The notes beneath the pieces were generated by a model. It saw only the letters and a program-made list of their open reading frames with translations, had not been told where the DNA came from and searched no databases. A program made the position numbers and the translations under genes. Of a stretch of DNA of 64,000 bases, positions 8,101 through 15,532 are shown in pieces. This DNA is from Planctomycetota bacterium (lineage in GTDB: Bacteria > Planctomycetota > UBA11346): the NCBI GenBank assembly GCA_016745075.1, contig JADGDD010000004.1, positions 1 through 64,000 on the forward strand. Reading direction: 5' to 3'. The stretch's first letter is position 1. Every line of letters starts with the position of its first letter.

Positions 8101-8390
8101 GGAATGCGTAAACGAGCACCACAGGAGCAAAGCGACGAGGAGCGCACGTTGAAGCAGGACGAGAGTGGACGAGGTGAAGGAAAACGAACAACAACCATTC
8201 TCAATATGTACCAACCCTGCGGAATGCGTAAACGAGCACCACAGGAGCAAAGCGACGAGGAGCGCACGTTGAAGCGGGACGAGAGTGGACGAGGTGAAGG
8301 AAAACGAACAACAACCATTCTCAATATGTACCAACCCTGCGGAATGCGTAAACGAGCACCACAGCAAAGCGAGTAGCGCACGTTGAAGCC
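8101..8390. repeat. Tandem repeat, 120-bp unit, 2.4 copies
   Basis: 8101-8220 and 8221-8340 are the same 120-bp unit with one visible substitution (8156 A, 8276 G). A third copy starting at 8341 is truncated and carries a short deletion after about 24 bases. The unit opens with ggaatgcgtaaacgagcacc and ends ccaaccctgc. The unit length and absence of spacers rule out CRISPR. Reading frames that cross it in both strands simply follow the periodicity and are not supported as genes. It fills the gap between the tRNA unit and the phosphatase gene. Confidence 0.95.
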
Positions 8391-8464
8391 GAGCAAGAGA
8401 AAAGCAAAGCACACATAAACAAGATCAACAAACCAACATTTCATCAAGACAAAAGCACATTCCC

Positions 8465-8818
8465 ATGACCACCCCTCCCATCCGTATTCTCTTTATCTGC
8501 AATCAAAATAGTTGCCGCAGCCCAACTGCCGAGTGGCTCTTTGCGAAAAATTCAGAACTAGCTGTGCAGTCCTGTGGAATTAATGCGGATTGCCACAATC
8601 TTCTTGATGAAGATCTACTACTTTGGGCCGATGCGGTCATCTCCTTTGACGATGCCCAAGTTCGCTATATCAAACAACATTGGCCTCAATTATACCACCA
8701 AACGCGCATTGAATGCTTACATATTCCTGACGAGTTTAATTATAAAGACCCACAGCTCATACAACTCATCACGAAAAAAACAAAAGGTCTGCTTGATACG
8801 CCCATTAGAAAAGCATAA
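8465..8818 (+). CDS. Small low-molecular-weight phosphotyrosine phosphatase-like protein
   Basis: 117 residues, a short relative of low-molecular-weight protein tyrosine phosphatases (COG4551-like). The P-loop FICNQNSCRSPTAE gives C-x5-R-S (C12 to R18), followed by 'LLLWADAVISFD' and a late CLHIPDEFNYKDPQL segment that takes the place of the family's acidic DP loop. This suggests dephosphorylation of phosphotyrosine or a small phosphoester in the cytoplasm; the substrate is unknown. It is followed 55 bp downstream by the LysR gene on the same strand. It starts right after the repeat region. Confidence 0.75.
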   Translation: MTTPPIRILFICNQNSCRSPTAEWLFAKNSELAVQSCGINADCHNLLDEDLLLWADAVISFDDAQVRYIKQHWPQLYHQTRIECLHIPDEFNYKDPQLIQLITKKTKGLLDTPIRKA

Positions 8819-8873
8819 AAAAACCTCCCCCATTGCCCCACCATCAAACCCACTCACACTACTTCGTATTATC

Positions 8874-9764
8874 ATGCTCCCCCCCGACCTCTCTCCCAAT
8901 CACCTTGCAAGCCTCATTGCCGTAGCCGACTACGGCAGTATGAGTAAGGCTGCGCAGTTTCGTAACCTCACACAACCAAGTTTGAGTCGGCAAATCCAAG
9001 ACTTAGAGAAACGTTTATCAGTACCTTTGGTTGAACGCAGTGCCACTGGAGCAATCCTTACTCCATCTGGTGAAGCCCTTGTAGAGCAGGCGCGTCATAT
9101 CCTACAGCTACTCGCAGACATTCCCAATCTGGTCAAAAAAGAGCAGGGCCACATTAGCGGTACCGTGCGACTGGGCACGGTCGATAGTATAGGCATTTCT
9201 GTGCTCCCACCCATCCTCAAAGCTTTTATTGCAGAAAATCCTCGGGTAGAATTACAAGTTGTTTGCAATAATAGTCCAGAATTGATTAACCGTTTATTGG
9301 CTGATGAATTAGATATTGTTATTTCCACCATAGATCATGCTCGGTTGCCTTCTGAAATATTGTTTAATAATCGTTTAGTCTTAGTTTATTTACCAGATAC
9401 GCCAGAGCAAAATATACCAACATCACTTGCTGAAATTGCTGAGTCTCGCATCGTCACCTTTCCGCAACCGCTTACCGTTCGTCGCATGCTGGAAGAAGCT
9501 TCTGAGCAAGCAGGCCTTCACATTCAACCCGTGATGGAACTGGCCAACGTTGAAGCGATAAAAGCGATGGTCCGCGCTGGCTTGGGCTTTGGTATTGTCC
9601 CAGAAGAAGCAATGCTGCTGCAACAAAAAGAATTAGATCTTCCTTTTGTCTATATTAATGATTTAAAAGCAACACGGCAAATTCGAATGTTATCTCGGCA
9701 ACATAACAGTTCTCAGGCCGTTGAACGGCTTATGCACTGCTTACGAAGTTTGAGAAGCGCCTGA
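8874..9764 (+). CDS. LysR-family transcriptional regulator
   Basis: 296 residues, usual LysR length. The N-terminal winged helix-turn-helix reads HLASLIAVADYGSMSKAAQF followed by NLTQPSLSRQIQDLEKRL. The remainder is a periplasmic-binding-protein-like effector domain (GTVRLGTVDSIGISVLPPIL and so on). The frame stays open far upstream (to 8574, over the phosphatase gene), but the domain begins right after the ATG at 8874, which I take as the start. The last 24 bp overlap the convergent lipA gene. Target genes and effector are not evident. Confidence 0.88.
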   Translation: MLPPDLSPNHLASLIAVADYGSMSKAAQFRNLTQPSLSRQIQDLEKRLSVPLVERSATGAILTPSGEALVEQARHILQLLADIPNLVKKEQGHISGTVRLGTVDSIGISVLPPILKAFIAENPRVELQVVCNNSPELINRLLADELDIVISTIDHARLPSEILFNNRLVLVYLPDTPEQNIPTSLAEIAESRIVTFPQPLTVRRMLEEASEQAGLHIQPVMELANVEAIKAMVRAGLGFGIVPEEAMLLQQKELDLPFVYINDLKATRQIRMLSRQHNSSQAVERLMHCLRSLRSA

Positions 9765-10634
9765 GAGCACCTCTTCTGCATAATAGGATGAGCGAATATA
9801 CGGACCAGAGGCAGTATATTTAAAACCAAGTTCATCACCCCATGCTTTGTAGCGATCAAATTGTTCTGGTTCAACAAAACGGATAATGTCATGATGTTTG
9901 AGGCTCGGACGTAAATATTGACCAATGGTAAAAACGTCTACATCATGAGCTCGCAGATCTTCCATCAATGCGCGCACTTCATCGTCTGTTTCACCAAGAC
10001 CAACCATCATACCAGACTTGGTAATAATATCTGGATTTTTATTTTTGACGTAACGCAACACGTCTAACGAACGTTGATAGATTGCCTGCGGGCGTACCGT
10101 TTTGTACAGACGTGGGATGGTTTCCATGTTATGATTAAAAACATCTGGCACAGCATCAACCACCGTCTGCACTGCATTCATATCACCACAAAAATCTGGC
10201 GTAAGCACTTCCACACCGCCTGTAGGGTTATGCTTGCGCACCGCCTGTATGCATTCACTAAAATGGCTTGCCCCACCATCTGGAAGGTCGTCACGATTAA
10301 CAGAAGTTAACACCACAAAGCGCAGGCCTAATTGACCAACAGCACTCGCCACACGTTCTGGTTCTGTTGGGTCGGGCAAAGGAAGGTCCATACTTGTTTT
10401 AATATCGCAAAACGTGCACGTGCGGGTACAGGTATCACCCATAAGCAAAAAGGTAGTGACCTTTTTAGAATAGCATTCGTTTCGGTTTGGGCAGGTTGCT
10501 TCTTCACAAACGGTCACCAAATCATGATCACGCAAAATAGCGTCAGTCGCGTTAGACGTTCCACCTGCGGTCAGTGGGCGACGAAACCATTCTGGCAATC
10601 TTTGCCGCTGTTCACTTCGTGGGATTTGTGCCAT
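9741..10634 (-). CDS. lipA: Lipoyl synthase
   Basis: 297-residue radical-SAM enzyme that inserts two sulfurs into octanoyl groups on lipoyl domains. Seen: the auxiliary cluster motif CEEATCPNRNEC (C43, C48, C54), the radical SAM motif CTRTCTFC (C69, C73, C76) and the C-terminal RSSY (from R281) that closes the auxiliary cluster. I start at the ATG at 10634; the longer frame to 10760 overlaps mlaD and looks unlike LipA. It lies 16 bp after mlaD, so it is probably the last gene of the Mla operon. A substrate gene, gcvH, is at 42642. Its 3' end overlaps the LysR gene antisense by 24 bp. Confidence 0.96.
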   Translation of the reverse strand: MAQIPRSEQRQRLPEWFRRPLTAGGTSNATDAILRDHDLVTVCEEATCPNRNECYSKKVTTFLLMGDTCTRTCTFCDIKTSMDLPLPDPTEPERVASAVGQLGLRFVVLTSVNRDDLPDGGASHFSECIQAVRKHNPTGGVEVLTPDFCGDMNAVQTVVDAVPDVFNHNMETIPRLYKTVRPQAIYQRSLDVLRYVKNKNPDIITKSGMMVGLGETDDEVRALMEDLRAHDVDVFTIGQYLRPSLKHHDIIRFVEPEQFDRYKAWGDELGFKYTASGPYIRSSYYAEEVLSGASQTS

Positions 10635-10650
10635 TGCCCGTGTCCTTACC

Positions 10651-12219
10651 TTAGGGTGCCAAACTTGATGCAGCGGTGAAATTGCGAATATCGTTATCAA
10701 GCAATTCTGCGCGCAAACCAATAAAAGGTGCGGCATCTTCAAAAAGATCATCTGCACCAACTGTGAGATAACAACGGTTCCATACTCGATAATTCATAGT
10801 TAAGCGACCAAGCACATCACCGTCCTCATATCTTCGCTCATTGGTTTGCCAGTCATTTGCTTTTGCCCGAATCATAAGCTGTGCTGTAAAACGATCGTAA
10901 ATAGGCATACTCATACGTGCACCAAATCGGCTTTCAATTAAGCCAACGGCAGCTGATAAACGGTATTGTTCTTTGTTATCATCAGGAAGAAAGCGCCAAC
11001 CAAAAAGCAGGTTAATGTCCATATTCATATCACTGGGATCATCACTCACTACCGAACGGTCTTTGTCATCTTTCGTTCTATAACTGACACCACCTTCATA
11101 AAATTTCCACGGACGCGGTTCTATGCGCACATAGGCATGGCCAGTCAATTGACCAGTTGTTGTATTCATGCCGCCGTAGGTTCCGACGAATAATTTCAAA
11201 TCAGAAAATCCGCTTGTTACTGGCTCTAATTCTTCTAAGCGTTGTTCAAAGGAACCAAGCGCGCGCTCTGCCTTTGTGTGCAAGGAATCTTCAAAAACAA
11301 GTTTTCCGATAGTCCCTTGGCCCGAGACAATTTGGTCAGTAATTACGGCTACGTCTTCACCAATCTTCTCTAAATTGGGACCAAAAGCGGCGATACTGCC
11401 AACAGCTTTTTTCACATCTTCACGGTTTTCTTTGATCATGTCTTTTACTTCACCTGCTGCGTCGGCAAAATTATTGATAGCATCTGGTAGCCGATCAACC
11501 GCTTTCTTAAATTGGTCGCGGTTTTCATCCAGAATACCGTTTAATTTCTCGCCGACATCTGCAACATTGGCAATAGCTTCGTTGAGTATTTTTTTATTTT
11601 CTTCAACCATTGTTGAAATGGAACCACCCATATCACCAAGGTTATCAATTGCACGTTTAATACCGACACGGTTTTCATCGACAACCTCACCCATTTCACC
11701 AGATAATTCAGAAAAGTTCTCAACTGCGCTAGGCAAGGCCGCTACCGCCGACCGAATGTCACTTCTATTTTCTTGAATCACTTCAGACACCATATTCACC
11801 GCATCGGAAATAGTAGATGGTGGCACGCCGTCTCGCTTATCTATATCTTTTTGGTTAATGCCTGTCCCTGGACCACTGGTAACAATTTGCAACATGGAGC
11901 CACCCAACAACCCTTGACCGATCGTAAAGCTGCTTTGGTCATTAATAATGATGAAATCTTTCTTATCATCATCAACATCAAAAGAGACACGAATAGCGGG
12001 TGAATTTTGCTCGTCTACAATTGGCACCATATTGCCGACACGGCCGACCGTAAAGCCATTATACTGTACCTTATCACCAATGCCGAGGCCATTAACACGT
12101 GGAAAGTTCACGGCATACGCACCATCTCCACCACCCATGTCATTCACGAACAGGGTAAATGCCAAGAGCAGGCCAAGGCCGATAAAAAAGAGCAACCCTA
12201 CTTTTACTTCTGATTTCAT
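10651..12219 (-). CDS. mlaD: MlaD-type MCE protein with helical repeats and a predicted C-terminal outer-membrane barrel
   Basis: 522 residues against about 180 in E. coli MlaD. One N-terminal TM (7-25) is followed by an MCE domain (about 33-115, with YNGFTVGRVGNM and GQGLLGGSML). A helical stretch (140-335) has five E-N-R/K motifs at about 150, 182, 207, 232 and 264, then the MCE-type GQGTIGKL at 301. From 340 on, the sequence is made of alternating amphipathic strands rich in aromatic residues and Gly (LKLFVGTYGG, AYVRIEPRPWKFYEGGVSY, GRLTMNYRVW) and lacks helices, as expected of an outer-membrane barrel. The chain could thus carry phospholipid from inner to outer membrane alone. Its start overlaps mlaF by ATGA. 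Confidence 0.85.
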   Translation of the reverse strand: MKSEVKVGLLFFIGLGLLLAFTLFVNDMGGGDGAYAVNFPRVNGLGIGDKVQYNGFTVGRVGNMVPIVDEQNSPAIRVSFDVDDDKKDFIIINDQSSFTIGQGLLGGSMLQIVTSGPGTGINQKDIDKRDGVPPSTISDAVNMVSEVIQENRSDIRSAVAALPSAVENFSELSGEMGEVVDENRVGIKRAIDNLGDMGGSISTMVEENKKILNEAIANVADVGEKLNGILDENRDQFKKAVDRLPDAINNFADAAGEVKDMIKENREDVKKAVGSIAAFGPNLEKIGEDVAVITDQIVSGQGTIGKLVFEDSLHTKAERALGSFEQRLEELEPVTSGFSDLKLFVGTYGGMNTTTGQLTGHAYVRIEPRPWKFYEGGVSYRTKDDKDRSVVSDDPSDMNMDINLLFGWRFLPDDNKEQYRLSAAVGLIESRFGARMSMPIYDRFTAQLMIRAKANDWQTNERRYEDGDVLGRLTMNYRVWNRCYLTVGADDLFEDAAPFIGLRAELLDNDIRNFTAASSLAP

Positions 12220-13073
12220 TTGACGTAATCCTCCGTGAGCGGCCCCGTTGTTGAACCGGTCAAAAGTTGACGAAGAACCGGATGTTCATTAGCTCGGATT
12301 TCGTCTACGGTGCCGTATGCCACAATACGGCCATTATATAAAAAGGCGATATGGTCTGCTATAGTAAAGGCAGCTTCCATATCATGCGTTATCACCAGTG
12401 AAGTAACGCCTAATGTTTTTTGTAATTCTAAGGTGAGCTCATTAACCCCACTCACTGTTACAGGGTCTAGGCCCGTGGTCGGCTCATCATATAATATAAG
12501 ACGCGGGTTTTGGATAATCGCTCGGGCAATACCAACGCGCTTACGCATACCACCGGATAATTCATCTGGTCGTAAACTGAGTATTTCTTCTGCGGGTAAA
12601 AACACGCGATGCAGGGCTTCTATCACCCGCTCGCGTATTTCTTCTGTAGGAGCCCGTTCTACCTCTATAAGAGGAAGGCCCACGTTTTCCAAAACAGTTA
12701 ATGAACCAAGTAACGCTGCCATTTGAAAGATAACACCCAAATCTTGACGATACGCACCCCATTCATCAGTACTCAGATGATCCAGATGACGACCACCAAC
12801 TTCAACCGTCCCTTCATCTATCGTATGTGTACCCATTAAATGCTTAAAAAAAGTACTCTTACCAGAACCAGAAACACCCAAAACCACAAGCGTTTCACCC
12901 TTATACACATCTAAATCAATACCACGCAAAATATGGCGAGGGCCAAAGCGTTTATGTAAATTACGAATACGCACAAAGATTTCTTTGTCTTCAGGAACGG
13001 GTGGCATATCCACCGCCTGCTCCATCTCTTCTTTGGTCCACTCTTTTGCTAAGGGCTGTTGAGAATCAGTCAT
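12216..13073 (-). CDS. mlaF: Mla/MCE-system ABC ATPase
   Basis: 285-residue ATPase that powers the MlaE permease for phospholipid transport at the inner membrane. Seen: Walker A VLGVSGSGKST, Q-loop region GVIFQMAALLGSLTVLENV, signature LSGGMRKRVGIARAI, Walker B RLILYDEPTTGLDP and H-loop VITHDM. About 30 residues of acidic sequence precede the ABC fold. It starts one base inside the mlaE stop region (TAATG-type junction) and its own end overlaps mlaD by ATGA, so the three are translationally coupled. Confidence 0.93.
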   Translation of the reverse strand: MTDSQQPLAKEWTKEEMEQAVDMPPVPEDKEIFVRIRNLHKRFGPRHILRGIDLDVYKGETLVVLGVSGSGKSTFFKHLMGTHTIDEGTVEVGGRHLDHLSTDEWGAYRQDLGVIFQMAALLGSLTVLENVGLPLIEVERAPTEEIRERVIEALHRVFLPAEEILSLRPDELSGGMRKRVGIARAIIQNPRLILYDEPTTGLDPVTVSGVNELTLELQKTLGVTSLVITHDMEAAFTIADHIAFLYNGRIVAYGTVDEIRANEHPVLRQLLTGSTTGPLTEDYVK

Positions 13074-13858
13074 CAGATTATTTCCGCCCGTGTCAAAAAT
13101 TGGATAATTGCTGTCAGCATATAGTCACCAACCAACACAAAAAGAACGTTGAGCATAACACTCACAGTGGTTGCTTTACCAACCCCCTCTGCACCACCTT
13201 TGGTATGTAAACCTCTATCACAGGCAACTGCACCAATAATGGCGGCAAAGACCATAGACTTAAACAAACCAGAGAAAAAGTCCGTGCTCGTTAATAAGGA
13301 CTGAGCACTCAGTATAAACTTATCATATGGCAAACCGTATAACGAGTGGGAAACAAAAGCACCACCAGCAATGCCAACAACATCTGCCATGGTCGTTAAA
13401 AGCGGCATCGCAATAATAAGGGCAACAATACGCGGCATCGCTAAATAACGAACCGGGTCTATGCTCATAATCTTCAGCGCTTCGACTTCTTCGTTGACCA
13501 CCATCGTTCCCAGCTCTGCCGCCATAGATGAGCCAACCCGCGCCAAGACAATAATTGCTGCCCAAATGGGCCCCATTTCCCGACAAAACGTTGCACCAAT
13601 AATCGCACCAAGGCTGTCCAAGGCGCCATAACGCTCTAGTTCTGTTCCCATTTGCATAGCCAAAATCATACCCGTAAGACCTGCAACCAATGAGAGAACA
13701 ACTATAGAACCAAAACCAGCATGATCGAGCTGACGAACAAGTTGCTTATGCGACCGATGAATAACGCGAATATACAGCAATGCCGCAACCAATAAGCGAA
13801 GCGTCCGCCCCGCCTCTTCGCAAGCCTGTATAATTAACCGTCCTGTTGCCGCTAACAC
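13073..13858 (-). CDS. mlaE: Mla/MCE-system permease
   Basis: About 261 residues with the MlaE fold: an amphipathic N-terminal helix, then several TM segments with signatures VAGLTGMILAMQMGTELERYG, REMGPIWAAIIVLARVGSSM, AAELGTMVVNEEVEALKIM and DPVRYLAMPR. It forms the inner-membrane part of the lipid transporter. Two GTG codons are possible; the one at 13864 overlaps the ribosome-binding site AAGGAG itself, so the GTG at 13858, five bases after that site, is preferred. It is first gene of the mlaE-mlaF-mlaD-lipA operon. The soluble MlaC carrier and the MlaB subunit are not seen nearby. Confidence 0.92.
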   Translation of the reverse strand: MLAATGRLIIQACEEAGRTLRLLVAALLYIRVIHRSHKQLVRQLDHAGFGSIVVLSLVAGLTGMILAMQMGTELERYGALDSLGAIIGATFCREMGPIWAAIIVLARVGSSMAAELGTMVVNEEVEALKIMSIDPVRYLAMPRIVALIIAMPLLTTMADVVGIAGGAFVSHSLYGLPYDKFILSAQSLLTSTDFFSGLFKSMVFAAIIGAVACDRGLHTKGGAEGVGKATTVSVMLNVLFVLVGDYMLTAIIQFLTRAEII

Positions 13859-13935
13859 CGTCACTCCTTAGACCGCCTATGCACGAGATTGGGCAGAGTA
13901 CACCACCACTCTCTGAGTCGAGCTTCAATAGCTTA

Positions 13936-13955
13936 TAGTTATCTATTGATAACTA
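13936..13955. promoter_or_regulatory. Perfect inverted repeat in the mlaE/Roadblock divergent region
   Basis: tagttatc-tatt-gataacta is a perfect 8+4+8 palindrome, 78 bp upstream of mlaE and 206 bp upstream of the divergent GTPase locus. Its size and AT content suit a dimeric repressor site, but no regulator can be assigned. Confidence 0.45.
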
Positions 13956-14045
13956 TTCAAGGGATTTCTTATGAGGGACTCTCGGAAACTCGAATCGCCC
14001 CATTGACTGTTTGTGCAAACTCGGGTACATTTATTCTGTATCCTG

Positions 14046-14082
14046 TTTAATGAACGATGTTTGCCGAACTCCGTTCATTAAA
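14046..14082. promoter_or_regulatory. 11-bp perfect inverted repeat upstream of the Roadblock/MglA operon
   Basis: tttaatgaacg (14046-14056) and cgttcattaaa (14072-14082) are exact reverse complements, 15 bp apart, lying 79 bp before the first gene of the operon. As DNA it could bind a dimeric regulator; as RNA it would form a strong stem-loop. The 13859-14160 gap holds no gene; this and the smaller palindrome are its only clear features. Confidence 0.55.
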
Positions 14083-14160
14083 TATGATTCAATTGTTTCA
14101 CTGTGCCGCAGCAATTACTTGGGTTTATGCTGACTGCAGCGTTTTAGGGAGTCGCCTTCC

Positions 14161-15150
14161 GTGGATGAAATCGAACGATTAAAGAAAAAGCTGGAGAATT
14201 ACCCTTCTCCTTCTGCCTATAATAGGCTGGCTGAAATCATGCGCCTTCACGGGAAAAATGAAGATGCCGCTGAATTGTGCCAACGTTGCATTCGTGAATT
14301 TCCACGAAATGGCCAAGCCTATGTTATTAAAGCGGGTATTGAGCTCAGCCTTGGGAGCAAAGGCATTGCTATAGACACCCTTACTGCTGGGGTCAAAAAT
14401 GACCACCGCTGCTACTCTGGCCTCCGTATGTTGGCAGACTTGCATGTTGAAGCACACAACCGACCTGAAGCTATTCGCTGTCTTCAAAAAGCGCTTGAAC
14501 TGAAACCTTCGGATCAGGGTGTTGAACGACGCCTTGCTGAACTACAAGCGTCCGAACCAGCCGCTTCTGCACAGCCCACTCCACAAGCTCCCGCACCAAC
14601 TCCTGCTCCCACACGCAAACAAATAAGTGAAACCATTGATCTTTCTGAAGCGCCAGTTAATAAAACCACGCTCAATCACACCGCAGCGCCAGCCGCTCCT
14701 GTAGATGAGCCGCTCGCTCCATTTTCTATGCCACTCACCACTAACGCGGCTCCGGCCCCAGCTCCATTACCATTAGAGGTCACAGCAGATCCACAGACTG
14801 CCCATTCTTCAACCATGGCTCTGAGTGTTCTGTGTGCAGAAGAGGGCGTGCAAAGTGCTACCGTTGTAGATGGACAAGGCCGAGTTATTATGAGCCAAGG
14901 TCTTGCTCCGGGCGAAGATGACCTTATTGCCGCTTTATCTTTAGACGTAACAACCAGCGGTGCCGATGCTATTAATGCTCTTGGCTCTCAAGGTCTAAAG
15001 GAATGGTCTATTGAAACAACCACAGGCAAACTCCTCTCATTTCAAGACCATTCTATAAGCATTATTATTAATGCTGACTCTCGGGTAAAAATGGCACTGC
15101 TTGAACTTCGCGCTCGTCAAACCCTGACCTTACTCGGAGCTGGCGCATGA
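14161..15150 (+). CDS. TPR protein with C-terminal Roadblock/LC7 domain
   Basis: 329 residues starting at GTG 14161 with AGGGAG nine bases upstream. The first ~135 residues form TPR-type helical repeats (YNRLAEIMRLHGKNEDAAEL; EAIRCLQKALELKPSDQGVE). A Pro/Ala-rich linker (about 136-215) follows. The C-terminal ~110 residues have the Roadblock/LC7 pattern (ALSVLCAEEGVQSATVVDGQG ... LLSFQDHSISIIINADSRVK). Roadblock proteins bind and regulate Ras-like GTPases; the MglA-like gene two genes downstream is the obvious partner. The stop overlaps the next start by ATGA. It is the first gene of the locus. Confidence 0.8.
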   Translation: MDEIERLKKKLENYPSPSAYNRLAEIMRLHGKNEDAAELCQRCIREFPRNGQAYVIKAGIELSLGSKGIAIDTLTAGVKNDHRCYSGLRMLADLHVEAHNRPEAIRCLQKALELKPSDQGVERRLAELQASEPAASAQPTPQAPAPTPAPTRKQISETIDLSEAPVNKTTLNHTAAPAAPVDEPLAPFSMPLTTNAAPAPAPLPLEVTADPQTAHSSTMALSVLCAEEGVQSATVVDGQGRVIMSQGLAPGEDDLIAALSLDVTTSGADAINALGSQGLKEWSIETTTGKLLSFQDHSISIIINADSRVKMALLELRARQTLTLLGAGA

Positions 15151-15494
15151 ATGATATCCTTGAACAACTCAATCGTGTACGCGGTGTTGGCGGCAGTGTT
15201 ATTCTAAGCACAGAGGGGCTTGTTATTGCATCCTGTCTACGAAATGATGTCGATGACGAAGAAATTTCTGCATCCGTAGGGTCGCTAATTGAACGCGCAC
15301 AAAACATGTGCACCCGCACCGGCCTTGGTAACGTAAACATGGTACACTTACAGGGTGATCATGATGGTGTACTGACTGTCACCGCTGGCCAATCCTACTT
15401 GATGATTATTACCGACCCACACGCAAATCTCGCACTCTTACGACTTGAAGCACGACCGTACATAGATGCACTTGTAGAACGCCTTTCTCTTTAA
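15147..15494 (+). CDS. Single-domain Roadblock/LC7 protein
   Basis: 115 residues, about the size of a single Roadblock/LC7 domain such as MglB. It begins with MNDILEQLNRVRGVGGSVIL, then STEGLVIASCLRNDVDDEEI and a hydrophobic core ending AGQSYLMIITDPHANLALLRL. In the MglB family such domains form dimers that act as GTPase-activating proteins. It is translationally coupled (ATGA) to the TPR-Roadblock gene before it and lies 38 bp before the GTPase gene. Which of the three Roadblock proteins here is the true activator cannot be told. Confidence 0.85.
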   Translation: MNDILEQLNRVRGVGGSVILSTEGLVIASCLRNDVDDEEISASVGSLIERAQNMCTRTGLGNVNMVHLQGDHDGVLTVTAGQSYLMIITDPHANLALLRLEARPYIDALVERLSL

Positions 15495-15532
15495 CCGATT
15501 ATTTTCTTACCCATCAAACGGACACGATTCTT

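Noticed and set aside
8101-8390. CRISPR array
   Set aside because: The repeats are 120 bp, directly adjacent and without unique spacers; no cas genes are present.
8025-8447. Overlapping reading frames on both strands over the 120-bp repeats
   Set aside because: The unit length is a multiple of three, so frames stay open by periodicity. No start signal or known domain is seen.
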